Assembly: GCA_015709635.1 (NCBI GenBank)
Contig: CP054180.1
Location: 1,798,001 to 1,862,000 of the forward strand
Origin: Gammaproteobacteria bacterium
Lineage (GTDB): Bacteria > Pseudomonadota > Gammaproteobacteria > Burkholderiales > Nitrosomonadaceae
Direction of reading: 5' to 3'
Length of the DNA: 64,000 bases
Positions 27,543 through 36,931 of the stretch are shown one piece after another. The notes beneath the pieces are model-generated. The model searched no databases. It was given only the letters and a program-made list of their open reading frames with translations, and was not told where the DNA came from. Both the position numbers and the translations under genes were made by a program. Every line of letters begins with the position of its first letter. The stretch's first letter is position 1.

Positions 27543-27640
27543 TGGCGGGCCTCCCCGCATTGCAAGGTAGCCAACCTGGTCAGGTCCGGAAGGAAGCAGC
27601 CACAGCTATTTTTTGCGAGTGCCGGGGGTCGGGCTCGCCA
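27543..27640 (+). ncRNA. ffs: Signal recognition particle RNA, small bacterial (4.5S) type
   Basis: The diagnostic apical core GGTCAGGTCCGGAAGGAAGC is present at about 27579-27599. The two ends pair (TGGCGGGCC with GGGCTCGCCA), closing a single long hairpin of about 98 bases. It binds Ffh for co-translational membrane targeting. Location just upstream of dnaX is the same as in many proteobacteria. Confidence 0.95.
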
Positions 27641-27711
27641 CCCAACACGAACCGGGGTTTGTCTTTCCGAATTGGTTTAACAGGATCTAATTCGCTTTTC
27701 CAATCAAAAAC

Positions 27712-29307
27712 GTGCCTCAAACACAAGTCCTTGCGCGCAAGTGGCGCCCAAGAAATTTTTCGGAATTGACTGGACAAGAACATGTGGTCAGGGCATTGAC
27801 CAATGCGCTTGAACAAAACCGCTTGCATCATGCGTATTTGTTCACCGGCACGCGCGGCGTCGGCAAAACCACCATCGCCCGCATCCTGGCCAAATCGCTC
27901 AACTGTGAAAGCGGCGTAACCGCTATGCCTTGCGGCGCCTGCCCGGCATGTCTGCAAATCGATGCGGGAAGCTTTATCGATCTGATCGAATTGGACGCGG
28001 CGTCCAACACGCAAGTCGATAACATGCGCGAACTGCTGGAAAACGCGCTGTATGCGCCCACCGCCGCACGTTACAAAGTTTACATCATCGACGAAGTGCA
28101 CATGCTGTCGAAATCGGCGTTCAACGCCATGCTGAAAACGCTGGAAGAACCCCCGGCGCATGTCAAATTCGTACTGGCGACAACCGATCCGCAAAAAATC
28201 CCGGTCACGGTTTTGTCGCGCTGCTTGCAATTCAATCTGAAACAAATTCCGCAAGGACAAATCGCCGGGCACATTAATCACATACTGGTGCAGGAAAAAA
28301 TCCCCTGCGATGCACTCTCATTACAATTGATCGCCCGCGCGGCGCAAGGCAGCATGCGCGATGCGCTAAGCCTGCTGGATCAGGCCATCGCCTTCGGTGA
28401 AGGCAAAGTCGAGGAAGCCGCTATCCGCGCTATGCTCGGCATCATCGATCAGGGTTATTTATTCGACCTACTCGAAGCGCTGGCACAAAAGAACGGCGTG
28501 CAACTGCTGTCGTTGGCGGATGAAATGGAAGCGCAGTGTTTATCATTCGATACCGCGTTGCAGGATTTGGCCGCTGTGCTGCACCGCATCGCACTGGCGC
28601 AAACCGTTCCGCAAGCGATCGGCGACGATACCCCGGAGTATGCGCGCATTTTTTCGCTGGCAAAGACGTTGCCTCCCGATGACGTGCAATTGTTCTATCA
28701 AATCGCTTTGCATGGACGCAGCGACTTGAGCTTGGCACCCGATGAATACGCCGGTTTCACCATGACGCTGCTGCGCATGCTGACGTTCATGCCGGATGGT
28801 CCGGCGGCAGACCGGCAAGCGCCGCAAATAGCACAGGCAAGCCCCGCATCAACCGGAAAAGTAGAAAATAAACTGCGAGCGGCAGTAGCGCCATCCGCCC
28901 TCCCAGCCGGAGCGGATGCACCTGCCCTCCTCGACTGGCCGCAACTGAGTCAGCAATTGAAACTGACCGGCATGGCGAAAATGCTGGCGCAGCATAGCGA
29001 GGCCCGGGCGATAACCGGGGACAAAATTGAATTATGCGTGCCGGATGTGCATAAGCACCTGCTGGAAAAGAAATATCAGGATAAAATTCAAGCAGCGCTG
29101 GATAGTTATTTTGGCAAACCCGTCGCGGTGAATTTTTCCGTCGGTAGCATCACCGGCCTCACACCGGTGGCGTTGCAACAACGCGAAGAAGAAGAAAAAC
29201 AAGCCAAAGCCATTGCAGCGATTGAATCGGACCCGGTTGTACAAGAATTAATCGAACAATTCGATGCCAAATTGATCATTCCTACCATTAAACCCATTGA
29301 AAAATAA
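27712..29307 (+). CDS. dnaX: DNA polymerase III subunit gamma/tau
   Basis: Clamp-loader ATPase of the replicative polymerase. Walker A GTRGVGKT lies at about residues 45-52 and is followed by the zinc-binding cysteines (CGACPACL). Walker B is IIDEVHML and the SRC-type arginine finger is LSRCLQF. The C-terminal third (from about 370) is the divergent tau region. The start is GTG at 27712, giving the usual VLARKWRPRNF opening. Length 531. It is followed 14 bases later by ybaB. Confidence 0.95.
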   Translation: MPQTQVLARKWRPRNFSELTGQEHVVRALTNALEQNRLHHAYLFTGTRGVGKTTIARILAKSLNCESGVTAMPCGACPACLQIDAGSFIDLIELDAASNTQVDNMRELLENALYAPTAARYKVYIIDEVHMLSKSAFNAMLKTLEEPPAHVKFVLATTDPQKIPVTVLSRCLQFNLKQIPQGQIAGHINHILVQEKIPCDALSLQLIARAAQGSMRDALSLLDQAIAFGEGKVEEAAIRAMLGIIDQGYLFDLLEALAQKNGVQLLSLADEMEAQCLSFDTALQDLAAVLHRIALAQTVPQAIGDDTPEYARIFSLAKTLPPDDVQLFYQIALHGRSDLSLAPDEYAGFTMTLLRMLTFMPDGPAADRQAPQIAQASPASTGKVENKLRAAVAPSALPAGADAPALLDWPQLSQQLKLTGMAKMLAQHSEARAITGDKIELCVPDVHKHLLEKKYQDKIQAALDSYFGKPVAVNFSVGSITGLTPVALQQREEEEKQAKAIAAIESDPVVQELIEQFDAKLIIPTIKPIEK

Positions 29308-29321
29308 AGGAGACAAAAGAA

Positions 29322-29645
29322 ATGAGAGGTAATATCGGAAACATGATGAAGCAAGCGCAGATGATGCAGGAAAACATGCGCAAAATGCAGGAAAATCTGG
29401 CCAGCATTGAAGTCGAAGGCCAATCGGGCGCCGGACTGGTGAAAGTGATCATGACCTGTCGCCATGACGTCAAGCGCGTCAATATCGACAGCAGCCTGAT
29501 CGGCGACGACAAGGAAATGCTCGAAGACCTCGTGGCGGCAGCGTTTAACGACGCCGTGCGGCGCGTGGAAACGACGACGCAGGAGAAAATGTCCGAGCTC
29601 ACCAGCGGAATGGGTTTGCCGCCGGGATTCAAACTGCCCTTCTAA
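29322..29645 (+). CDS. ybaB: YbaB/EbfC family nucleoid-associated protein
   Basis: A 107-residue DNA-binding protein with the family opening MMKQAQMMQENMRKMQE and the core IEVEGQSGAGLVKV. It has a strong ribosome binding site (AGGAGA). It is co-directional with dnaX, as is usual; recR, the common third gene, is missing here and a MITE-like element follows instead. Confidence 0.93.
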   Translation: MRGNIGNMMKQAQMMQENMRKMQENLASIEVEGQSGAGLVKVIMTCRHDVKRVNIDSSLIGDDKEMLEDLVAAAFNDAVRRVETTTQEKMSELTSGMGLPPGFKLPF

Positions 29646-29666
29646 CAACATGCCAATGCCGGTTAG

Positions 29667-29809
29667 GGAAACGCTGATTAATTCGGCGGACGAGATGAAG
29701 CACGAGGCGCACGGAACGCAGCAACCGAGACATATCAACAAGATAGGCGAGAGAGCGAGTACTGCGCAACGAAGTGATTCGCTCGTATAGCCAATTAATC
29801 AGCGTTTCC
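29667..29809. mobile_element. 143-bp MITE-like element, copy 2
   Basis: Same length and nearly the same sequence as the copy at 23387, with the same 17-bp terminal inverted repeats. It is flanked by a perfect TTAG direct repeat (29663-29666 and 29810-29813), a 4-base target duplication. It separates ybaB from rluB. Confidence 0.85.
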
Positions 29810-29855
29810 TTAGCTTGCCGGGATTATGGCAAGCGGTTTTTAGGTTGCAACAGTC

Positions 29856-30686
29856 ATGAAAGTAAACAAACCGGTCAGACCGGCAAAGAAAAAAGCCCCC
29901 GCCCCCCGGCGCAGCGTGGAGAAAAACGCGCCCGCTTCAGTCGCCACGCCTCCGCCATCCACGTTCAAGCTGCAAAAACTGCTGGCGCAAAGAGGCTTGG
30001 GTTCGCGGCGCGAAATGGAAGCGCTGATCGCCAGCGGTGAAGTCAGCGTCAACGGCAAAACCGCCATACTCGGCGACCGCGCCGGGCCGGGCGATGTCAT
30101 TCGCATCGGTCGGCGCGTGATTCGCGTGCACGTGGAAGAGGAATTGCCGAAAGTGCTGCTGTATCACAAACCGGAAGGCGAAATCGTCAGCCGCCATGAT
30201 CCGGAAGGACGCCCGTCGGTCTTCGACAAACTGCCGCAGTTGCGATCATCGAAATGGATCGCCATCGGGCGGCTGGATTTCAATACCAGCGGCCTGCTGA
30301 TATTCACCACCGACGGCGCACTGGCCAATCGCCTGATGCACCCGCGCTTCGAAATGGAGCGCGAATACGCCGTGCGCATACTCGGCGAGCTGACCGAAGA
30401 ACAAATGAAGCAACTCACCAGCGGCGTTCCGCTCGACGACGGTCAGGCGGCGTTCACCTACCTCGCCGATCAAGGCGGCGAAGGTGCCAATCACTGGTAT
30501 CGCGTCATTCTGAAAGAAGGCAAAAACCGCGAAGTGCGGCGCATGTTCGAAGCCATCGGCATCACCGTCAGCCGCCTGATGCGCGTGCGCTTCGGCCCGC
30601 TCAACTTGCCGCCGCGGATCAAACGCGGACAGTGGCTGGAATTGGACGAAAAGGAAACGCGGCGGCTGTTGAGCTTGATTGCATGA
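29856..30686 (+). CDS. rluB: 23S rRNA pseudouridine synthase, RluB/RsuA family
   Basis: Pseudouridine synthase acting on rRNA. A basic, Pro/Ala-rich tail (residues 1-36) precedes an S4 RNA-binding domain (about 37-95, KLQKLLAQRGLGSRREME). The catalytic domain carries GRLDFNTSGLL with the active-site Asp, plus REYAVRI and KNREVRRMFEAIG. RluB is preferred over RsuA because of the length (276) and charged N-terminal tail. It overlaps the next ORF by 4 bases (ATGA). Confidence 0.88.
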   Translation: MKVNKPVRPAKKKAPAPRRSVEKNAPASVATPPPSTFKLQKLLAQRGLGSRREMEALIASGEVSVNGKTAILGDRAGPGDVIRIGRRVIRVHVEEELPKVLLYHKPEGEIVSRHDPEGRPSVFDKLPQLRSSKWIAIGRLDFNTSGLLIFTTDGALANRLMHPRFEMEREYAVRILGELTEEQMKQLTSGVPLDDGQAAFTYLADQGGEGANHWYRVILKEGKNREVRRMFEAIGITVSRLMRVRFGPLNLPPRIKRGQWLELDEKETRRLLSLIA

Positions 30687-31006
30687 AAACCGTGGGCATT
30701 CGCATGCGTTTCGTTTTACCGGCAAAATTTTTCCAGGGAAACGGCAGATTCGTACGATTAGACGAAACTTCGCTGGTGATCGGCTTGCCGATAACCACTG
30801 CAACGTATAACGCCGACAACTCTTTTGCCGTAGCAATCGGCAAAACTGCGAAAAATAAAATCGAACAAACCAGTTACGTGCTATGCCATCAGCCCAAATC
30901 ATTCAATTGGCGGGCGCGCAACGCCAAACCGCATCCTTTAGGATCACTCAACGAAACGCTGTTTATGCAAGTATGCCAGCGGCTCGATCAGATCATTCAG
31001 CTTTGA
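30683..31006 (+). CDS. MazF/PemK-like protein, lacking the usual N-terminus
   Basis: A 107-residue protein starting at ATG 30683, overlapping the rluB stop. The C-terminal half resembles MazF: VIGLPITTATYN aligns with the toxin's PxTT strand, and YVLCHQPKSFNWRARNAK with the LADQVKSIAWRARGA region. The N-terminal segment GDxxWVDxxPxxGSEQxGxRP, including the catalytic arginine, is not seen; RMRFVLPAKFFQGNGRFVRL occupies its place. No antitoxin gene adjoins it. It may be a degenerate toxin or a PemK-fold protein with another role. Confidence 0.6.
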   Translation: MKTVGIRMRFVLPAKFFQGNGRFVRLDETSLVIGLPITTATYNADNSFAVAIGKTAKNKIEQTSYVLCHQPKSFNWRARNAKPHPLGSLNETLFMQVCQRLDQIIQL

Positions 31007-31038
31007 CACCTGATAGAGCGTAGCGGTAGTCCAGTAAG

Positions 31039-31062
31039 GTGGATAACGCTGCGCTTATCCAC
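31039..31062. repeat. Palindromic repeat unit (GTGGATAA hairpin)
   Basis: GTGGATAA and TTATCCAC pair perfectly around an 8-base GC-rich loop. It resembles REP-like intergenic hairpins common in proteobacteria. The surrounding 31007-31275 holds no gene. Confidence 0.5.
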
Positions 31063-31275
31063 ATACTATAAACAACACTAGAAATTCTTAGACTTTGGCG
31101 TATCATAAAATCCCTCGCAAACCGGGATTAGCATCATTTTCGCTTGAATGTCCAATCAGCCAGTGAAAACAGTCATAAAGAACTAGAGTTCCAATCTGGA
31201 AAAAACCAACGCGTAACCAATCAATCCAACCCGGAAATCACCGGCCCCGGTAAAAATTTGCAGCCCGTTTTGACC

Positions 31276-32790
31276 ATGAAATTAATCTGCTTGATCGTTG
31301 CGCTTTCGCTAGTATTTCCAGTAAACAGTTTGGCGCATGAATTACCCAATCTGGGGGATGTGTCGCGGGCGACTATTTCAGCGCATGAAGAACGCCAGCT
31401 CGGTTTGAAGATCATGCGGCAAATCCGTGCCGATCCGAGTTATATGGATGATCCCGAAATCGCCAGTTATCTCAGTAATCTCGGTCACCGCTTGATTGTC
31501 AATTCCGAAGAGGCTGATGCAAATCAATTGTTTGAGTTTTTCGCGGTGGAAGATCCGTCGATCAACGCGTTTGCCTTGCCGGGCGGGTTCATGGGGTTCA
31601 ATAGCGGATTGATCATTGCCGCGCAAAGCGAATCCGAGTTGGCTGCGGTGATGGCGCATGAAATTGCGCATGTGACGCAAAAGCACTTGGCGCGCATGAT
31701 CGCGTCGCAGAAATACGATCTGGTCAAATCGCTGGCTGCGCTCGCCCTGGCTATCGTTGCCGCCCGTTCCAACAATGCGCAAGCCAGTCAAGCGGTTCTG
31801 ATTGCTTCGCAAGCGAGCATGATCCAATCGAAGCTGGATTTTACCCGCAACCATGAAAAAGAAGCCGACCGGATCGGCCTGAATATTTTGCTGGATGCGG
31901 GTTTCGATCCGCAAGGCATGACCACTTTCTTTGATCGCTTGCAAAAATCCGCACGCTTTCATGAGAACGGCGCTCCCTCTTATCTGCGCACACACCCGAT
32001 CACGTACGAGCGTATTGCCGACATCCAGAACCGCACGCGCGAGATGCCCTACCGCCAAGTGCCCGACAGCATCGACTTTTTACTGGTGCGCGCCAAGTTG
32101 CGCGCATTCCAGGGCAAACCGCACGACGCCGTGGCGCAATTCAAAATCCGCCTGGATGACAAGCGCTACGCCAACGAAGCCGTTGAGCAGTACGGCTACA
32201 TCCATGCACTGTTGCGCGATAAAAAATACAAGCAGGCAAACAACGAGCTGGCGCATTTATACGAGCTACTGCATGGCGATTCCGCGTCAGCCGCTTTGAT
32301 CAATCACCCGTTGGGGAGAACCATTCAGGTTGAGCATAAAAATATCATCGCCGGTGCGATGATCGAAACGTTGTCCGCCAGTGTGAGGCTGGCTAATGGG
32401 AAAACCGCCGAAGCGTACATGACCTATAAAACCGCATTGAAGGTTTATCCGCAATACCGCGCGCTGATCCACGGCTACGCCAATGCACTGATACAAAACA
32501 AGCAAACCGAAACGGCGCTGGAATTTATCAACAAACAACTGCAATCGATCCAGAACGACCCGAAACTGTACAACTTGCAAGCGCAATGTTACTCGCTGCT
32601 CGGCAATAAAATGCTCGAGCATCGCGCGCTGGCGGAAGTGTATTACCTCAAGAACCACTTCAAGGCCGCCGCGGATCAATTGAAAATCGCGCTGAAAAGC
32701 GATAATGGCAATTTTTATCAGTTGTCGAGTATCGAAGCGCGCTTGAAGCATATGCAAACGCTCATCGATGAAGAAGAAAAAGAGAAATAA
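31276..32790 (+). CDS. bepA: M48 family metalloprotease with TPR repeats (BepA-like)
   Basis: Periplasmic zinc protease of the BepA (YfgC) type, involved in outer-membrane protein and LptD quality control in E. coli. A signal peptide occupies about the first 22 residues (ending VNSLAHE). The zinc motif HEIAH lies in AVMAHEIAHVTQKH, with a downstream Glu in EKEADRIG. Tetratricopeptide-like helices fill the C-terminal half. ATG at 31276 is chosen because the signal peptide begins there; earlier in-frame codons (from TTG 31144) would bury it. Length 504. Confidence 0.88.
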   Translation: MKLICLIVALSLVFPVNSLAHELPNLGDVSRATISAHEERQLGLKIMRQIRADPSYMDDPEIASYLSNLGHRLIVNSEEADANQLFEFFAVEDPSINAFALPGGFMGFNSGLIIAAQSESELAAVMAHEIAHVTQKHLARMIASQKYDLVKSLAALALAIVAARSNNAQASQAVLIASQASMIQSKLDFTRNHEKEADRIGLNILLDAGFDPQGMTTFFDRLQKSARFHENGAPSYLRTHPITYERIADIQNRTREMPYRQVPDSIDFLLVRAKLRAFQGKPHDAVAQFKIRLDDKRYANEAVEQYGYIHALLRDKKYKQANNELAHLYELLHGDSASAALINHPLGRTIQVEHKNIIAGAMIETLSASVRLANGKTAEAYMTYKTALKVYPQYRALIHGYANALIQNKQTETALEFINKQLQSIQNDPKLYNLQAQCYSLLGNKMLEHRALAEVYYLKNHFKAAADQLKIALKSDNGNFYQLSSIEARLKHMQTLIDEEEKEK

Positions 32791-33010
32791 GCGCGCATAA
32801 CGACAATAAATTCATTTGCCCATCATCGCAACAATCTGCAACGATCGTGGCACCGGAACATCCAGTTTCCAGTTCAACTTTTTACCTTACGAGGAGTCAT
32901 AGCGGTTTGGGTTTGAATTGGACCGCTCGTTGTGAAATACTTCCGGGCTGTTTTCGCAGACAAGCTGTGCTGCGCACATTCTTATATTTCCATCATCGAT
33001 CATTTTTTAA

Positions 33011-34156
33011 ATGCTTACTTTTAGCGGCAAACCAATTGTCTTTGTTTTCATTGTGCTCCTCGCCGCTACGGCATACTGGTATGGCAGCGACAAAAAAGAA
33101 TCCAAAGCCGGTCAATACAAAACCCGGACTATCGAGCGCGGCGATATCATCCAAACCATATCCGCCAACGGTACATTAACGCCGGTGATTTTGGTCAATG
33201 TCGGCACTCAGGTTTCCGGCACCGTGGCAAAGTTGTACGCCGACTATAACGATCATGTGGAAATCAACCAGGTATTGGCCGAGCTCGACCCGGCCTTATT
33301 GCGCGCGCAACTGCACCAATCCAAGGCTAATCTGCTCAGCGCACAAACCGCGGCAAAAATTGCTGACAGCAAATTGAAACGCCAGCGCTTGTTGAAAGAA
33401 AAGAATTTCATTTCACCGGAAGCGCTGGAAATCGCCGAGCAAGAGGCGGAAACGGCACGTGCTCAAGTGGCCATCAGTAAAGCGCAAGTCGAACGCGACC
33501 AAGCCAATCTCAACTACAGCGTGATCCGTTCGCCGATTTCCGGTGTGGTTATCGCCCGGGATGTCGACATCGGCCAGACCGTTGCGGCCAATTTTCAAAC
33601 GCCGACGTTGTTTCAAATCGCCCAGGATCTGCGGCAGATGCAAGTGAATATCAGCGTCGCGGAAGCCGATATCGGCCAACTGCATGTCGATCAACTGATC
33701 AACTTTACCGTCGATGCTTTCCAGCAGCGCAAATTTGTCGGTAAAGTCAAACAAATCCGGCTCAATCCGACCATCCAGGAAAATGTCGTCACGTATAACG
33801 TCGTCGCCATGGTCGACAACGCCGACGGTGCATTGCTGCCCGGCATGACGGCCAATATCAACTTCATTGTCATGCAAAGAAGCGATGTATTGCGCGCGCC
33901 CAACGCGGCGCTGCGTTATCAACCCAAGGATGCGGAGGCGAGCGAAAGCGGCAAAGCAGCCCGGACATCGAATCAAACCAGGCTCTACCTCCTGTCGCAG
34001 GACCGTGCCGAGCCCGTCAATGTAACCACGGGAATCACCGACGGCAATTACACGGAAATCGCCAGCAGCGAAATCAAACCGGGCGACAAGGTCATCATCA
34101 GCGAAGTGGCTGATAAGAAAGAAGCGGACAGCAAATTCAAGCTCAGGATGTTCTGA
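33011..34156 (+). CDS. macA: Periplasmic adaptor subunit of a MacAB-type exporter
   Basis: Membrane-fusion (HlyD/MacA) protein. An N-terminal membrane anchor (about residues 9-24) is followed by lipoyl-like halves (NGTLTPVILVNVGTQVSG and YSVIRSPISGVVIARDV) flanking a coiled-coil hairpin (about 95-165). A beta-barrel and a membrane-proximal domain follow. It links the MacB transporter to an outer-membrane channel. Its stop overlaps the next start (TGATG), and the two following genes complete the transporter. Confidence 0.9.
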   Translation: MLTFSGKPIVFVFIVLLAATAYWYGSDKKESKAGQYKTRTIERGDIIQTISANGTLTPVILVNVGTQVSGTVAKLYADYNDHVEINQVLAELDPALLRAQLHQSKANLLSAQTAAKIADSKLKRQRLLKEKNFISPEALEIAEQEAETARAQVAISKAQVERDQANLNYSVIRSPISGVVIARDVDIGQTVAANFQTPTLFQIAQDLRQMQVNISVAEADIGQLHVDQLINFTVDAFQQRKFVGKVKQIRLNPTIQENVVTYNVVAMVDNADGALLPGMTANINFIVMQRSDVLRAPNAALRYQPKDAEASESGKAARTSNQTRLYLLSQDRAEPVNVTTGITDGNYTEIASSEIKPGDKVIISEVADKKEADSKFKLRMF

Positions 34157-34938
34157 TGTCTGCGATTCAGATGGCACCCGCACCCAATGTGCTCATTCAG
34201 ATCGAGGATCTGTGCAAAAGCTACAGTCTGCAAGACGCCAACGGCAAAACCATTTCCAATCAAGTCCTGTTCAATATCAATTTGACGATAAAGCAAGGCG
34301 AATTCGTAGCGATCATGGGACACTCCGGATCCGGCAAATCCACGTTGATGAATATCCTGGGCTGTTTGGATACACCCACCAGCGGATCGTATTGGCTCGC
34401 CGGGAAAAACGTTGCCGCTTTATCAAGCAATGAATTGGCACATATCCGCAATCAGCGCATCGGCTTTGTGTTTCAGGGTTTCAATCTGCTCAAACGCATG
34501 ACCGCGCTGGATAATGTCGCCACGCCACTGCTCTACGCCGGTGCCAGCCGTTCGCAAAGCCGCCAGCAAGCGCTGGAATTGCTGCGCCGCACCGGGCTGG
34601 AAAACTTTGCCATGCATCTGCCGAATCAACTTTCCGGCGGCCAGCAGCAACGCGTCGCGATCAGCCGCGCCTTGGTCAACCAGCCGCCGCTGATTTTGGC
34701 CGACGAACCCACCGGCAATCTGGATACGCAAACCAGCCGCGAAATCATGCAATTGTTTGAACAGTTGAACCGCGATCAAGGCATGACCATCGTGCTGGTG
34801 ACGCATGAAGACGATATTGCAACCTACGCCAAACGCTTAATCCGCCTGAAAGACGGCCGCATCATCGTGGATCAAAATAATTCGCCACACACCGCAGTTG
34901 TGGGTAACACTCCAAATCAACCGGCGATGACACTATGA
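34156..34938 (+). CDS. macB: MacB-type ABC transporter ATP-binding protein
   Basis: Nucleotide-binding subunit of the LolD/MacB family. Walker A is GHSGSGKST, the signature is LSGGQQQRVAISRAL, Walker B is LILADEPTGNLDT and the switch His is in LVTHEDD. Unlike E. coli MacB, the ATPase and permease are on separate polypeptides. It overlaps macA by one base and the permease by four. Length 260. Confidence 0.93.
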   Translation: MSAIQMAPAPNVLIQIEDLCKSYSLQDANGKTISNQVLFNINLTIKQGEFVAIMGHSGSGKSTLMNILGCLDTPTSGSYWLAGKNVAALSSNELAHIRNQRIGFVFQGFNLLKRMTALDNVATPLLYAGASRSQSRQQALELLRRTGLENFAMHLPNQLSGGQQQRVAISRALVNQPPLILADEPTGNLDTQTSREIMQLFEQLNRDQGMTIVLVTHEDDIATYAKRLIRLKDGRIIVDQNNSPHTAVVGNTPNQPAMTL

Positions 34939-36158
34939 ACCTGTTGACGATCATCGGCGAAGCGCTGCGCGCCTTGCGGCAAAACCGCTTACGCACGGGA
35001 CTGACGATGCTGGGTATGATCATTGGCGTGGCTGCCGTGGTTTTGATGCTGTCCATCGGACAAGGGGCGCGCACCAAGATCAATGAAACCATCGCTGCAA
35101 TGGGCAGCAATTTGTTTCTCGTGGTGCCGGGCGCCACATCATCCGGCGGCTTCAGCTTCGGCAGCGGCAGCGTGAGAACATTGACGATCAACGATGCATA
35201 CGCCATTGCCGAGTTACCATCCGTCAGCGCCACTGCGCCGGTGACAACCGGTACCGTGCAGCTCAATTACGCCGCGAAGAACTGGAGCACGATTATTACC
35301 GGCACCACGCCCAATTATTTTACCGTGGGCAACTGGAAATTGGACTCGGGCACGGCGTTTACCGAATCCGATTTGCGCTCGGCGGCGCGCGTGGTTGTGC
35401 TCGGTTCCGTAACGGCCAAGAATCTTTTTGGCGATGAAGAAGCAGTCGGTAAAACGATCCGCATCACCAACCGTCCTTTTGTGGTGGTCGGCGTGCTGAT
35501 GGCGAAAGGGCAAAGTTTGACCGGGCGCGATCAGGACGACACCGTGCTCATCCCCATCACCACCAGCGAACGCCAGATCACCGGCAACCAGTTTCCCGGT
35601 TCTATCCGCTACATGCTGGTGCAAGGAACATCGGCCGCGGACATGGATATCGCCGAAATAGAAATCACCCAATTGCTGCGCCAGCGCCACCGCATTGCCA
35701 AAGGCAAGGAAAATGATTTCACCGTGCGCAATTTGACCGCGATCGCCGACGTTGCGACTGACGCCGCCAAAGTCATGTCCATCGTACTGGGTGCGATTGC
35801 CTCGGTATCGCTGCTGGTCGGCGGGATCGGCATTATGAACATCATGCTGGTATCGGTGACCGAGCGCACGCGCGAGATTGGCATCCGCATGGCGATTGGC
35901 GCCGATCAGCGCGCCATTCTGACGCAATTCCTGCTCGAAGCGATCGTGATCTGCATCATGGGCGGCGTGATCGGTTTAGTGTTGGGTATCGGCGGTGCAT
36001 GGGTAGTCAGTCGGGTGGCCGATATGTTGATCGTGATTACCGTCGGTATGGTCGGATTGGCTTTTTTATTTTCATCTGCGGTCGGGATATTTTTCGGCTT
36101 TTATCCGGCAAAAAAAGCGGCCTCGCTTAAACCGGTCGATGCCTTACGCTACGAATAA
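34935..36158 (+). CDS. MacB-type ABC transporter permease
   Basis: Permease with a MacB-type periplasmic domain between the first and second transmembrane helices and an FtsX-like C-terminal domain of three helices. The signature ERTREIGIRMAIGA sits between helices 2 and 3. The protein ends FYPAKKAASLKPVDALRYE, as is typical of MacB permeases. With the two preceding genes it forms a tripartite efflux system for macrolide-, peptide- or lipid-like substrates; the real substrate is unknown. Confidence 0.92.
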   Translation: MNLLTIIGEALRALRQNRLRTGLTMLGMIIGVAAVVLMLSIGQGARTKINETIAAMGSNLFLVVPGATSSGGFSFGSGSVRTLTINDAYAIAELPSVSATAPVTTGTVQLNYAAKNWSTIITGTTPNYFTVGNWKLDSGTAFTESDLRSAARVVVLGSVTAKNLFGDEEAVGKTIRITNRPFVVVGVLMAKGQSLTGRDQDDTVLIPITTSERQITGNQFPGSIRYMLVQGTSAADMDIAEIEITQLLRQRHRIAKGKENDFTVRNLTAIADVATDAAKVMSIVLGAIASVSLLVGGIGIMNIMLVSVTERTREIGIRMAIGADQRAILTQFLLEAIVICIMGGVIGLVLGIGGAWVVSRVADMLIVITVGMVGLAFLFSSAVGIFFGFYPAKKAASLKPVDALRYE

Positions 36159-36296
36159 CCGGGCGCATCAATTGGGAAACGCTGTTGTGATTACACCACA
36201 GAATCTTTTGCTCACTTGACTTTCTAATGCGCAGTATTAGTTTATTTGTTGTTTACCCGATACTATGGGTAACAAATCTGACAGCGGGAGTCACTG

Positions 36297-36914
36297 ATGA
36301 CAATCAAAGAAAAAGATCGCCCTACTTCCGAATTTCTGGCTATTGCCGTCGTTGAAAACAAAAATGAAGTAATATCCGTCGGCGAAATCAAGCATGCGCT
36401 GCATGAGCGCGGATTCGGCATCTTGATGGCGATCGCCGCGGTGCCTATCTGTCTTCCCATTCCTGTTCCGCCCGGTTACACCACGATTTTCTCGATTCCG
36501 TTATTCATTTTCTCGACACAAATGATCCTTGGCATGCAAGCGCCGTGGTTACCCGCCTGGCTGGAAGGAAAACACATCAAACGCAGCACGCTGGAGAAAA
36601 TACTGGCTAAAGCAAATCCCTGGTTGAAGAAAATTGAAGAGCGTATGCAGCCGCGCATCACGTATATCAGCATCCATACCTGGGAGCGGATTATCGGCTT
36701 TTTTTCGTTCGTTTTTGCTTTGGCAATCGCACTGCCGATCCCGCTAATCAATTTTTCACCGGGCTGGGGAATCCTGGTGATGTCACTCGGACTTCTGAAC
36801 AAAGACGGCTTGACCATCTTGATCGGCATGATCATCGGAATCATCGGCATCGGCATCGCGATGATCATTCTGTTCATGCTGTGGATGGGAATGTCGCTGC
36901 CGTCGTTCTATTGA
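36297..36914 (+). CDS. exoD: ExoD family membrane protein
   Basis: A 205-residue membrane protein with hydrophobic segments at about 43-75, 135-158 and 172-200. VGEIKHALHERGFG, AVPICLPIPVPPGYTTIFSIP and ALPIPLINFSPGWG are typical of the ExoD (exopolysaccharide synthesis) family. Its biochemical role is unsettled. The start ATG at 36297 follows GGGAG. It converges with rimO. Confidence 0.88.
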   Translation: MTIKEKDRPTSEFLAIAVVENKNEVISVGEIKHALHERGFGILMAIAAVPICLPIPVPPGYTTIFSIPLFIFSTQMILGMQAPWLPAWLEGKHIKRSTLEKILAKANPWLKKIEERMQPRITYISIHTWERIIGFFSFVFALAIALPIPLINFSPGWGILVMSLGLLNKDGLTILIGMIIGIIGIGIAMIILFMLWMGMSLPSFY

Positions 36915-36931
36915 CGGCATCAACCGCACGG

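Noticed and set aside
29106..29741. Minus-strand ORF over dnaX, ybaB and part of the MITE
   Set aside because: It is antisense to two well-identified genes and starts inside the mobile element; no family resemblance.
36174..36185. A further GGGAAACGCTG sequence like the MITE end
   Set aside because: Only about 11 bases match, then the sequence diverges, and no opposite end or target duplication is visible nearby.
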